From the NCBI RefSeq assembly GCF_013389665.1, contig NZ_CP058316.1, positions 1,488,001-1,552,000 on the forward strand: 64,000 nt of DNA, given 5' to 3'. Below the pieces are notes generated by a model. That model made no database searches and had not been told where the DNA came from. It saw only the letters and a program-made list of their open reading frames with translations. This document shows, piece by piece, positions 9,355-16,886 of the stretch. Numbering within the stretch: position 1 is the stretch's first letter; every line of letters starts with the position of its first letter. The stretch is from Microbacterium oleivorans (GTDB lineage Bacteria > Actinomycetota > Actinomycetes > Actinomycetales > Microbacteriaceae). Made by a program: the position numbers and the translations under genes.

Positions 9355-11151
9355 TCAGCGTTCCGTCGTGGTACACCCCTCGGCCACCGGGACGCCCGCG
9401 AAGCGGTCGGCCGTCCACGCGAAGAGCTCGTCGATCAGCGGCGAGGGCCGCTCGACGACACCGGCGTGCTCGAAGCCCGCGTACGTGCGGAAGTCGACGT
9501 CCTGGCCGGCTGCGCACATGCGGTCGACGAAGGCGGCCTGCGTGCCGACGGGGATGATGCTGTCGGCGCCCCCGTGCGCCAGGAGCAGCGGTGCGGTCGA
9601 ATGCAGCGGCGCGGTGTTCTCGCGCAGGTGCCGCCCGAGCGCGCCGGATGCCGGCGAGCGCGAGAACAGCGCCGGATCGCGGCTCATCCCCAGCGCGGCC
9701 GCCACCGACAGGACGATGGTGGGATCCGAGAGGCATCGCTCGGACATCTGCCGCAGCGCCGTCTCGGCGCCGGGTCTGACGTAGTCGCGGTACTCGATCT
9801 CGGGATAGATCTCCGAGAACGACGCGAACGCGTAGGAGGCGAAGATGCTGCCGCCGGTCACCCCCGAGATCCCCTGTACGAGCGCGGCGGGGTCGCTCGC
9901 GGGGGCGAGTGCCGCGACGCCCTGCACCCAGACGTCCGGGGCGTACTCGCGCGCGATCGCACCGGTCCACAGCGCCGCCGCTCCCCCCTGCGAGTGACCC
10001 CAGACGACGGTGCGCGCGCCGAGGTCCGCCTCGTCGAGCTCGCGCGCGGCGCGCACGGCATCCAGCGACGCGTGCGCGCTCGGCGGCCCGACGAGGTAGG
10101 GATGAGGACCCTCGGTCCCCAGTCCGATGTAGTCGGTGCCGACGACCGCCCAGCCCTGCTTGATCGCCCGCGGCAGCATGTAGAACGCACCCGCCCAGAG
10201 TCCGCGCGGCTGCAGCGACGGTGCGCAGTGCGCGGCGAACCCGGTGGTGCCGTGGTTCCAGTCGATCACCGGCCATCGACCCTCACCCTCGCGGGGCACC
10301 GCGACGATCGCGCTCGCCACGCGCACCTCGCCGTCGACACCGGTGGTCGTGTAGAGGATGCGCCAGCCCTCGGCGCTGGCCGGGATGCCGCCGGTGAACG
10401 GTTCGGCCCGCACGAGGCGCCCCGGTTCGTCGGGCAGGTCGCGGGGTGCGGCGTAGAAGTCGTCGACGACCGTGGATCCTTCGCGCAGCGGCGTCGTGAC
10501 GATCGTGGTGGTCACCGCGAGCGCGACCGACGCGATCGCGATCACCGTGCGACCCCAGCGGCGACGGGGCCGGCCGCTCTCGCCGCCGCGCTGCGCGGCG
10601 CGGTCGTCGTGGCGACGACGCAGCCGGGTCCACAGGTCGACCGTGCCGCTCATGATCAGGCGCGCCCCGAAGACGACGGCGACGACGAGGAGGGTGATGT
10701 CGGGCCAGAACAGGGCGAGCGCGCCGAAGATGACCCCCGAGACGCCGAACGCGACGTCGGCGATCCGGGCATCCCACGAGCGGCCGCGTCCGAACGCCGC
10801 CACGACGCCCAGGATGCCGCCGAGCAGCAGCAGCACGCCGACGACGATCGCGACCACACGCACCGTGAGCCCGGGGGCGAGGAGGACCACGGCGCCGCCG
10901 AGGAGCCACGCCACCCCGGTGGCCGTCCGCCACCGGGGCCGGTGCGTCTCGCCCTCGCGCCCGGTGAGCTCGAGCAGGCCGGTGAGCGCCATGCCGCCCC
11001 CGAGGAGCCAGGCGAGCACGTCGAGCGCGGTCGTCGGTCGGATGACGATCACCACGCCCAGCACCACCGCGACGACGGCGACGACGATGCGGACCCAGGC
11101 CGGGAGGCGCGCGTGCAGGCGCGCGATGGCCAAGCGCTCGAGCAGCCGCAT
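9355..11151 (-). CDS. DUF308 (HdeD-like) membrane domain fused to a lipase-type alpha/beta hydrolase
   Basis: A 598-residue fusion. Residues 1-175 hold about six hydrophobic helices in the pattern of HdeD/DUF308. After a basic linker (about 180-200) one more TM (201-220) leads into a secretory-lipase-like alpha/beta hydrolase (225-598). Its nucleophile lies in GHSQGG, Ser at about 387, with later acid GGADSI and His FEHAGV. The hydrolase may therefore be anchored and face outside. Start ATG 11151 is set by a strong GGAGGGAGGA ribosome site 5 nt before it. Substrate is unknown; an ester or lipid is likely. Confidence 0.82.
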   Translation of the reverse strand: MRLLERLAIARLHARLPAWVRIVVAVVAVVLGVVIVIRPTTALDVLAWLLGGGMALTGLLELTGREGETHRPRWRTATGVAWLLGGAVVLLAPGLTVRVVAIVVGVLLLLGGILGVVAAFGRGRSWDARIADVAFGVSGVIFGALALFWPDITLLVVAVVFGARLIMSGTVDLWTRLRRRHDDRAAQRGGESGRPRRRWGRTVIAIASVALAVTTTIVTTPLREGSTVVDDFYAAPRDLPDEPGRLVRAEPFTGGIPASAEGWRILYTTTGVDGEVRVASAIVAVPREGEGRWPVIDWNHGTTGFAAHCAPSLQPRGLWAGAFYMLPRAIKQGWAVVGTDYIGLGTEGPHPYLVGPPSAHASLDAVRAARELDEADLGARTVVWGHSQGGAAALWTGAIAREYAPDVWVQGVAALAPASDPAALVQGISGVTGGSIFASYAFASFSEIYPEIEYRDYVRPGAETALRQMSERCLSDPTIVLSVAAALGMSRDPALFSRSPASGALGRHLRENTAPLHSTAPLLLAHGGADSIIPVGTQAAFVDRMCAAGQDVDFRTYAGFEHAGVVERPSPLIDELFAWTADRFAGVPVAEGCTTTER

Positions 11152-11156
11152 CCGAG

Positions 11157-11166
11157 TCCTCCCTCC
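11157..11166 (-). promoter_or_regulatory. strong ribosome binding site deciding the start of the DUF308-lipase
   Basis: GGAGGGAGGA on the minus strand, 5 nt before ATG 11151. It rules against the in-frame ATG at 11178, which lies upstream of the site. Confidence 0.6.
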
Positions 11167-11256
11167 GCTCCGGAGCATCAACGGTAACCGGTCGCGAGCG
11201 CCTGCCCGGGCCGCTCGACACCGGGGACGCGGGCGTGCAAGGCAAGGTGACGGCCC

Positions 11257-11262
11257 TAGGCT
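11257..11262 (+). promoter_or_regulatory. -10 box of the MATE gene (leaderless)
   Basis: TAGGCT exactly 6 nt before ATG 11269; no Shine-Dalgarno is present. Confidence 0.5.
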
Positions 11263-11268
11263 CGTGGC

Positions 11269-12585
11269 ATGGCCCGCACGCTCAATCGCGAGATCCTGCG
11301 GCTGGCCGTTCCGGCGCTCGGCGCACTGATCGCCGAGCCCATGTTCCTCATCGTCGACGCCGCCCTCATCGGCCACCTCGGTGTCGTGCCCCTGGCGGCG
11401 CTGGGGATCGCCGGCGCCGTGCTGCAGACGATCGTCGGCCTCATGGTCTTCCTCGCCTACGCGACGACACCCGCCGTCGCGCGTCGCTTCGGCGCCGGAG
11501 ACTCGACGAGCGCGGTGAGCGCCGGCATCGACGGGCTCTGGCTCGCGCTGGGGCTCGGGGCGGTGCTCGCCGTGGCGGGTTCGGCGGCGACGCCGTTGCT
11601 GGTGGGCGCGTTCGGCGCCGGCGAGGCCGTCTCGGTCGACGCGGAGACCTACCTGCGACTGTCGATGTGGGGGCTGCCGGCGATGCTCATCGTGTTCGCC
11701 GCCACCGGCCTCCTGCGCGGAATGCAGGACACCGTCACTCCGCTCTGGATCGCCGGGCTCGGATTCGGCGCGAACGCGCTGCTCAACGTCCTGTTCGTCT
11801 ACGGGTTCGGCTGGGGCATCGGCGGCTCGGCACTCGGCACGGTCGTGGCCCAATGGGGCATGGTCGGGGCGTACGTCGTCGTGATCGGAAGGCTGGCGCG
11901 CCGCCACGCGGCATCCGTGCGTCCGCGGGCCGACGGGATGCGGGGCTCGGCGCGTTCGGGGGGCTGGCTCTTCCTGCGCACCGTGTCGCTGCGCGCGGCG
12001 CTGCTGGCCACCGTCGCGGTGGCCACCGGCCTCGGCACGAGCGAGCTCGCGGGCTGGCAGGTGGCCTTCACGATCTTCTCGACCGCGGCATTCGCCCTCG
12101 ACGCCCTCGCGATCGCCGCCCAGGCCCTCATCGGGCGCGGGCTCGGGGCCGGCGACGAGACGTTCGTGCGGCGCGTGCTCGGGCGCACCGTCGCCTGGGG
12201 TGCGTGGTTCGGCGTGATCGTCGGCATCGTCATCGCGGCGGCGTCGGGCGTCATCGGGCTGGTCTTCACCGGCGACCCCGTCGTCGCCGCCCTGATCCAG
12301 CCGGCTCTCCTGATACTCGCGATCACCCAACCCGTCTGCGGCGTCGTGTTCGTCCTCGACGGCGTGCTGATGGGGGCCGGTGACGTCCGCTACCTGGCCG
12401 TCGCCGGCGGCCTGAACCTCGTGCCCTTCGTCCCGGCGCTCGTGCTCATCGCCGCGCTCCGCCCGGCAGGGGCCGGCGGTCTGGCCTGGTTGGCCGTGGC
12501 GTTCTTCGGCGTCTACATGCTCGCCCGGCTGCTCACCCTCGGGTGGCGGGTGCGGCGGGGCACCTGGCTGTCGATCGCGGTCTGA
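11269..12585 (+). CDS. MATE family efflux transporter (DinF-like)
   Basis: A 438-residue membrane protein with the two six-helix halves of MATE exporters, which expel drugs or metabolites using a Na+ or H+ gradient. The N-terminal RLAVPALGALIAEPMFLIVD segment and the following LIGHLG match the DinF branch. Length is normal. The start is fixed by a -10 box 6 nt upstream. It is divergent from the DUF308-lipase and has no partner gene. Substrate is unknown. Confidence 0.92.
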   Translation: MARTLNREILRLAVPALGALIAEPMFLIVDAALIGHLGVVPLAALGIAGAVLQTIVGLMVFLAYATTPAVARRFGAGDSTSAVSAGIDGLWLALGLGAVLAVAGSAATPLLVGAFGAGEAVSVDAETYLRLSMWGLPAMLIVFAATGLLRGMQDTVTPLWIAGLGFGANALLNVLFVYGFGWGIGGSALGTVVAQWGMVGAYVVVIGRLARRHAASVRPRADGMRGSARSGGWLFLRTVSLRAALLATVAVATGLGTSELAGWQVAFTIFSTAAFALDALAIAAQALIGRGLGAGDETFVRRVLGRTVAWGAWFGVIVGIVIAAASGVIGLVFTGDPVVAALIQPALLILAITQPVCGVVFVLDGVLMGAGDVRYLAVAGGLNLVPFVPALVLIAALRPAGAGGLAWLAVAFFGVYMLARLLTLGWRVRRGTWLSIAV

Positions 12586-12667
12586 TCCCGAGCGCCGTCG
12601 CCCGCCCTGACGGGGGACTGTGATGAGGTCGAAACCGTATTCTCGCCCGAACCACAGGCTGCGCGCC

Positions 12668-12673
12668 TACGGT
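12668..12673 (+). promoter_or_regulatory. -10 box of the lipoprotein gene (leaderless)
   Basis: TACGGT 6 nt before ATG 12680. Confidence 0.4.
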
Positions 12674-12679
12674 GGCGCC

Positions 12680-13189
12680 ATGCCGAAGCCCACCCCCGCA
12701 GCCGCCGCGTGCATCGCGGTGCTCGCACTGGGGTTGCTCACTTCCGGCTGCAGCCAGCGGACCGCGCCCGTGGAGATCCCGACCCGGTCCGACGATCCGC
12801 AGTCCCTGCCCCGTCCCACCGCCGAGGATGCCGCGGCATGGGCCGACGGCGTCATCCCCGAGAACGCCCTCGGCGGCGCGTCGTGGACGCAACGCGCGTC
12901 GGGCGTGCTCGACCCGGGCCGCGAGCCGCTCATCTTCGTCGCCGCCGACGAGGCACCCGCGCTCGTGAGCATCGCCTGCGTGACCGGCGCAGACAGCACG
13001 CTCTCGTACACCGTGACCGTCGCGGGCGACGACATCGACCGCGGCGACATCCCCTGCGCCGCCGTCGACGAGATCGCGTCCGCGCACACCCTCCACGACG
13101 TCCCCGCCGAGGCGACGGTCGAGCTCGACGCCGGCGCCAGCGGCCTGTTCGTCTACGCCGTCAGCCCCGACGCCGACCCCGCGCGCTGA
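12680..13189 (+). CDS. putative lipoprotein, function unknown
   Basis: A 169-residue protein starting with a signal peptide (hydrophobic stretch AACIAVLALGLL) and the lipobox LTSGC, so it is probably lipid-anchored outside the cell membrane. The mature part is acidic with two Cys beyond the lipobox (in SIACVT and IPCAAV) that could form a disulfide. ATG 12680 was chosen over an in-frame ATG at 12620 because it sits directly before the signal peptide and 6 nt after a -10 box. I recognise no domain. Confidence 0.7.
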   Translation: MPKPTPAAAACIAVLALGLLTSGCSQRTAPVEIPTRSDDPQSLPRPTAEDAAAWADGVIPENALGGASWTQRASGVLDPGREPLIFVAADEAPALVSIACVTGADSTLSYTVTVAGDDIDRGDIPCAAVDEIASAHTLHDVPAEATVELDAGASGLFVYAVSPDADPAR

Positions 13190-13207
13190 CCGCGGGGGCC
13201 GGGCACC

Positions 13208-13852
13208 TCAGCGGGCCCACCGGCGGCACCACTCGTACATCACGACGGCACCCGCGGCGGAGGCGTTGATCGACCGCGTCGACCCGTACTGCGTGATCTC
13301 GACGACGACGGATGCCGCGGCCACCGCCTCGGGCGACAGGCCCGGTCCCTCTTGCCCGAACACGAGCACGCAGCGCTCGGGGAGGTCGGCGCGGTCGACC
13401 GGGACCGACCCCTCGACGTTGTCGACCGCGACGATCGGGAGGCCCTCGGCCGCCGCCCACGCCGCGAACGCCGCCACGTCCTCGTGATGACGTACGTGCT
13501 GATAGCGGTCGGTGACCATCGCGCCGCGCCGGTTCCAGCGTCGCCGACCGACGATGTGCACCTCGGCCGCACCGAAGGCGTTGGCACTGCGCACGATGGA
13601 GCCGATGTTCATGTCGTGCTGCCAGTTCTCGATCGCGACGTGGAACGCGTGCCGACGCTCGTCGAGGTCGGCCACGATCGCCTCGAGACGCCAGTACCGG
13701 TAGCCGTCGACGACGTTCCGGCGATCGCCCTCGGCGAGCAGCTGCGGGTCGAGCCGGGGGTCGTCGGGCCATGCGTCGGGACCGCCCGGCCAGGGGCCGA
13801 CCCCCACCGCCAGCTGCGCCTCCGGCTCGCCCGCCGGGTCTGTTCCATCCAC
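13208..13852 (-). CDS. TrmH/SpoU family RNA 2'-O-methyltransferase
   Basis: A 214-residue SPOUT-class enzyme that would methylate a ribose 2'-OH in tRNA or rRNA using SAM. The three SpoU motifs are visible: NIGSIVRSANAFGA (motif 1, catalytic Arg), FGQEGPGLS (motif 2) and QYGSTRSINASAAG (motif 3), which form the knot. Family members of this size act as dimers. RNA target cannot be told from sequence. It converges on the lipoprotein gene with an 18-nt gap. Confidence 0.9.
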   Translation of the reverse strand: MDGTDPAGEPEAQLAVGVGPWPGGPDAWPDDPRLDPQLLAEGDRRNVVDGYRYWRLEAIVADLDERRHAFHVAIENWQHDMNIGSIVRSANAFGAAEVHIVGRRRWNRRGAMVTDRYQHVRHHEDVAAFAAWAAAEGLPIVAVDNVEGSVPVDRADLPERCVLVFGQEGPGLSPEAVAAASVVVEITQYGSTRSINASAAGAVVMYEWCRRWAR

Positions 13853-13873
13853 CGAGCCAGGCTATCCGGCGCC

Positions 13874-13980
13874 CGAGTGCACGGCATCGGCGCGTCCGCA
13901 CGCCGAGTGCACGGCCGGGCTCCGAGTGCACGGCATCCAGACGTCCGCACGCCGTGCCTTCGACGGGATGCCGTGCACTC
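13874..13980. repeat. cluster of GAGTGCACGGCATC repeats, three direct and one inverted
   Basis: Copies of CGAGTGCACGGCATC lie at 13874-13888, 13904-13915 (short) and 13923-13937, and the reverse complement lies at 13967-13980. A second shared string, CGTCCGCACGCCG, sits between copies 1-2 and 3-4. The cluster fills the gap between the divergent TrmH and DtxR-type genes, so it could be an operator array or an extragenic palindromic element. Confidence 0.6.
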
Positions 13981-14019
13981 AGTGGGCCGGCAGGGGCTGG
14001 GTGGGGGTGGGGGGCTGGG

Positions 14020-14025
14020 TACTGT
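14020..14025 (+). promoter_or_regulatory. -10 box of the DtxR-family regulator (leaderless)
   Basis: TACTGT 5 nt before GTG 14031. Confidence 0.4.
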
Positions 14026-14030
14026 GGAGT

Positions 14031-14669
14031 GTGCCCTCCCCCGCCGTCGACGACTACCTGAAGACGATCTACCACCACACCGAATGGCAGCCGGCGCCGA
14101 TCACCCCGTCGCAGCTGGCCGCGACGCTCGGACTGGCGCCGTCGACGGTGACCGAGATGGTGCGCAAGCTCGCCGCCCAGGATCTGGTGTCGCACCGCCC
14201 CTACGGACCGGTCGCCCTGACCGAGGCCGGGCGGCTGCGCGCGGCATCCATCATCCGCCGGCACCGCCTCATCGAGACGTGGCTCGTGCGCGAGTTCGGC
14301 TACGCCTGGGACGAGGTCCACGACGAGGCCGAGGTGCTCGAGCACACCATCAGCGACCGGCTGCTCGCCGGCATCGCCGAGCGCCTCGGCGATCCCCGGT
14401 TCGATCCGCACGGCGACGCCATCCCCGATGCCGCCGGAGAGGTGCACCGCGAGCCGTTCGTCCTGCTCGCCGAGGCGGCGCCCGGGCACACCGGGCGCAT
14501 CCTGCGCGTGAGCGATCGCGATCCGACGCTGCTGCGAGCGCTGGAGGAGCGCGGCGTCGACGTGGGCCACACCCTGACCGTCGACACCCGCGACGGCGTC
14601 CAGCTCGACGGCGGCGGGTCGATCGCGCTGCCGCCCGGGGCGACCCGCGCGATCTGGATCACCGCCTGA
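14031..14669 (+). CDS. DtxR/MntR-family metal-dependent transcriptional repressor
   Basis: A 212-residue regulator with an N-terminal winged helix (recognition helix about 36-50, APSTVTEMVRKL), a metal-binding dimerisation domain and a C-terminal SH3-like FeoA domain (from about 140). Metal ligands align as Asp8, His78, Glu101, Glu104 and His105. The DtxR Cys102 position is Glu101, as in manganese-sensing MntR. That suggests Mn(II) rather than Fe(II), though MntR Glu11 is Lys here. GTG 14031 is chosen because it directly precedes the PSPAVDDYLK N-terminus. No metal transporter is adjacent. Confidence 0.85.
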   Translation: MPSPAVDDYLKTIYHHTEWQPAPITPSQLAATLGLAPSTVTEMVRKLAAQDLVSHRPYGPVALTEAGRLRAASIIRRHRLIETWLVREFGYAWDEVHDEAEVLEHTISDRLLAGIAERLGDPRFDPHGDAIPDAAGEVHREPFVLLAEAAPGHTGRILRVSDRDPTLLRALEERGVDVGHTLTVDTRDGVQLDGGGSIALPPGATRAIWITA

Positions 14670-14689
14670 CGCCGAGCTGACGCTCGGGG

Positions 14690-15652
14690 TCAGGCCCTGG
14701 CGCGGGTGCGGCTGGCCTTGAGGTACGGCCACGGGGCACGGGTGGCCTGCTCGCAGTGGGTCCACAGCCGTGCGGCGATCTCGGGGTCGCGGGTGATCGC
14801 GGCTGCCGTGCCGCGGCGCGGCTCTCCCCGCAGCACGCCCGACGGACCGTAGAACTCGCCGCCGGATGCCTCGGGGTCGGTCATGGCGCGCACGAGAGCC
14901 CAGGCGCCGTGCTCCTTGGACTGGGTGACGGCGACCTGCAGGTTGTCGGTGAAACGCGTGAGACGCGAGGGCTCGTTGATCCCGACGATGCCGCGCGTGC
15001 GGCCGCTCGTCGAGTAGCCCGGGTGGGCGACGAGGCTCGCCACGGGCACGTTCGCCGCCCGCAGCCGGTCATCGGCCTCGAGCCCGAGCGAGGTCGTGGC
15101 CACCTTGGACTGCACGTAGGCACGCCACGGGGAGTAGTCGTCCTCGAGCTCGATGTCGGTCGGGTCGTACTTCCAGATCGAGGTCGAGACCGACCCCACC
15201 CACACCATCCGGCCACGGCCCGCCGCGAGGGCGATGAGCAGCTCACCGGCCAGGGCGTAGTGGCCGAGCACGTTCGTGGCGAACACGACCTCGTGCCCGT
15301 CGTACGTCGTCTTGCGCTGCCGGGGCGGGTGCACGACGCCGGCGTTGAGCAACAGTCCGTGGAGCGGCTTGCGGCCGCGCGCGGTGGCGGCGGCGGCCCG
15401 CACCGAGCCGAGGTTGCTGGTGTCGAGCAGCAGCGTCTCGACGGATCCGACCCCCTCGGGCAGCTCCCGCTGCACCGCGGCGCGAGCGGTCGCGAGGCGC
15501 TGGGGACTGCGACCCGTCATGATGACGTGTCCCCCGGCCGACGCCAGCTGCAGCGAGGCGAAGTAGCCGAGCCCGGCGTTGGATCCCGTGACGAGGTACC
15601 GCTTGCCCGACAGGTCGGGGAGCTTGCGGGGATTCCAGTCGTCGCGGGCCAC
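14690..15652 (-). CDS. short-chain dehydrogenase/reductase (retinol/protochlorophyllide-type)
   Basis: A 320-residue NAD(P)-dependent oxidoreductase. The cofactor motif TGSNAGLG is at about 22-29, the NAG motif in LLLNAGV, the catalytic Ser in WVGSVS and the Tyr-Lys pair in YVQSK. The longer C-terminus resembles the retinol dehydrogenase/protochlorophyllide reductase branch, whose substrates in actinobacteria are mostly unknown. GTG 15652 is supported by TAGTCT 6 nt upstream. It is divergent from the HAD gene. Confidence 0.88.
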   Translation of the reverse strand: MARDDWNPRKLPDLSGKRYLVTGSNAGLGYFASLQLASAGGHVIMTGRSPQRLATARAAVQRELPEGVGSVETLLLDTSNLGSVRAAAATARGRKPLHGLLLNAGVVHPPRQRKTTYDGHEVVFATNVLGHYALAGELLIALAAGRGRMVWVGSVSTSIWKYDPTDIELEDDYSPWRAYVQSKVATTSLGLEADDRLRAANVPVASLVAHPGYSTSGRTRGIVGINEPSRLTRFTDNLQVAVTQSKEHGAWALVRAMTDPEASGGEFYGPSGVLRGEPRRGTAAAITRDPEIAARLWTHCEQATRAPWPYLKASRTRARA

Positions 15653-15658
15653 GAGTGA

Positions 15659-15664
15659 AGACTA
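15659..15664 (-). promoter_or_regulatory. -10 box of the SDR gene (leaderless)
   Basis: TAGTCT on the minus strand, 6 nt before GTG 15652. Confidence 0.45.
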
Positions 15665-15682
15665 CGGCCGGATCGCCACGGC

Positions 15683-15688
15683 TAGGCT
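15683..15688 (+). promoter_or_regulatory. -10 box of the HAD-IIA gene (leaderless)
   Basis: TAGGCT 6 nt before ATG 15695, back to back with the SDR promoter. Confidence 0.5.
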
Positions 15689-15694
15689 GGGGCC

Positions 15695-16504
15695 ATGCGG
15701 ACACGCGCCGATATCGAGTGCTGGCTCACCGACATGGACGGCGTTCTCGTCCACGAGAACCACCCCATCCCGGGAGCGGCCGAACTGCTCGCGCAATGGC
15801 GCGAGACGGGCACCCCCTTCCTGGTGCTGACGAACAACCCCTTCTTCACGCCCCGCGATCTCAGCGCGCGCCTCGCGCGTTCGGGCCTCGAGGTCCCCGA
15901 GGAACGCATCTGGACGTCCGCCCTGGCGACCGCGGACTTCCTGCGCTCGCAGCATCCCGGCGGCTCCGCCTTCGTCATCGGCGAGGCGGGGCTCACGACG
16001 GCGCTGCACGAGGCCGGCTACATCATGACCGAGACCGATCCCGACTACGTCGTGGTCGGCGAGACCCGCAACTACTCGTTCGACGCGATCACCAAGGCCA
16101 TCCGGTTCATCAACGCCGGTGCGCGCTTCATCATCACGAACCCGGATGCCACGGGGCCCACGCCCGAGGGTGTCGTACCGGCGACGGGGTCGTTCGCCGC
16201 GCTCATCTCGCACGCCACCGGCAAGACGCCCTACGTCGTGGGCAAGCCGAACCCGATGATGTTCCGATCGGCGATGAACCGCATCGGCGCCCACTCGGAG
16301 AACACCGGGATGATCGGCGACCGGATGGACACCGACGTCGTGGCCGGCATCGAAGCCGGACTGCACACCGTGCTCGTCCGCACGGGCATCGCCGACGACG
16401 CCGAGATCGAGCGCTACCCGTTCCGCCCCGACGAGATCCTCGACTCGGTCGCCGACCTCCTCGACGGCGAGCCGTACGAGACCGAAGACCCGGGGATCCT
16501 GTGA
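15695..16504 (+). CDS. HAD-IIA family phosphatase (NagD-like)
   Basis: A 269-residue haloacid-dehalogenase phosphatase. Motif I is DMDG (nucleophile and acid Asp), motif II LTNNP, the Lys of motif III in KPNP, and motif IV GDRMDTD. The C2-type cap lies between motifs II and III as in NagD, which dephosphorylates nucleoside monophosphates and sugar phosphates. Its stop overlaps a run of very short downstream ORFs. Substrate unknown. Confidence 0.9.
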   Translation: MRTRADIECWLTDMDGVLVHENHPIPGAAELLAQWRETGTPFLVLTNNPFFTPRDLSARLARSGLEVPEERIWTSALATADFLRSQHPGGSAFVIGEAGLTTALHEAGYIMTETDPDYVVVGETRNYSFDAITKAIRFINAGARFIITNPDATGPTPEGVVPATGSFAALISHATGKTPYVVGKPNPMMFRSAMNRIGAHSENTGMIGDRMDTDVVAGIEAGLHTVLVRTGIADDAEIERYPFRPDEILDSVADLLDGEPYETEDPGIL

Positions 16505-16547
16505 ACGACCGGGCGCGGCGCAACCGCCGCATCGACCGGATCGCGGC

Positions 16548-16661
16548 ATGAACGAGCTCGAGCAGAACCTGCTGCTCATCAGCGTCGCGCTCATGCTCAC
16601 GACGAGCCTGGTGATCGTCGTGGTCCAGCTGGTGCGGCGCCGGCGCGGAGGCGACGACTGA
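16548..16661 (+). CDS. 37-residue single-TM small protein
   Basis: A tiny ORF with an acidic N-terminus (MNELEQN), one hydrophobic helix (about 8-29) and a basic C-terminus ending RRRRGGDD, a plausible inner-membrane microprotein with the tail inside. Its TGA shares a base with the ATG of the next gene (TGATG), so the two are translationally coupled. No family is recognised. The coupling and typical membrane topology are the only support. Confidence 0.5.
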   Translation: MNELEQNLLLISVALMLTTSLVIVVVQLVRRRRGGDD

Positions 16662-16846
16662 TGGCCGCCGTCCTCGCCCTGACCGGCCTGGCCGTCCTCG
16701 TCGTCGCCCTGGTGATCTTCGTGCGCAATCAGCGCATCGGCGACGACGGGTCCAACCGCGGCTCGACGCGCCGGGGCATCATCCTGCTGATGTTCTTCGG
16801 GCTCGTCCTGGGCCTCGCCTCGCAGCTGCCGGTCTTCCAGGGCTGA
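16661..16846 (+). CDS. 61-residue two-TM small membrane protein
   Basis: A short protein with two hydrophobic helices (about 2-20 and 41-56) joined by a charged loop, RNQRIGDDGSNRGSTRRG. It starts inside the stop codon of the preceding 37-residue ORF. It may serve with that peptide in one small complex, but this is a guess from coupling. No domain is recognised. Confidence 0.55.
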   Translation: MAAVLALTGLAVLVVALVIFVRNQRIGDDGSNRGSTRRGIILLMFFGLVLGLASQLPVFQG

Positions 16847-16886
16847 GCGCGGCCGGAACCCGCGGCTCCGGCCGCGCCGCCGTCCG

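Noticed and set aside
11152..12330. Upstream extension of the DUF308-lipase frame across the MATE gene
   Set aside because: The strong ribosome site at 11157-11166 sets the start at 11151. The extension is Arg/Asp/His-rich without motifs and lies antisense to MATE.
16501..16551. 16-codon GTG ORF between the HAD gene and the 37-residue ORF
   Set aside because: Too short and Arg-rich to call as a gene on its own; kept only as part of the overlapping-ORF observation.
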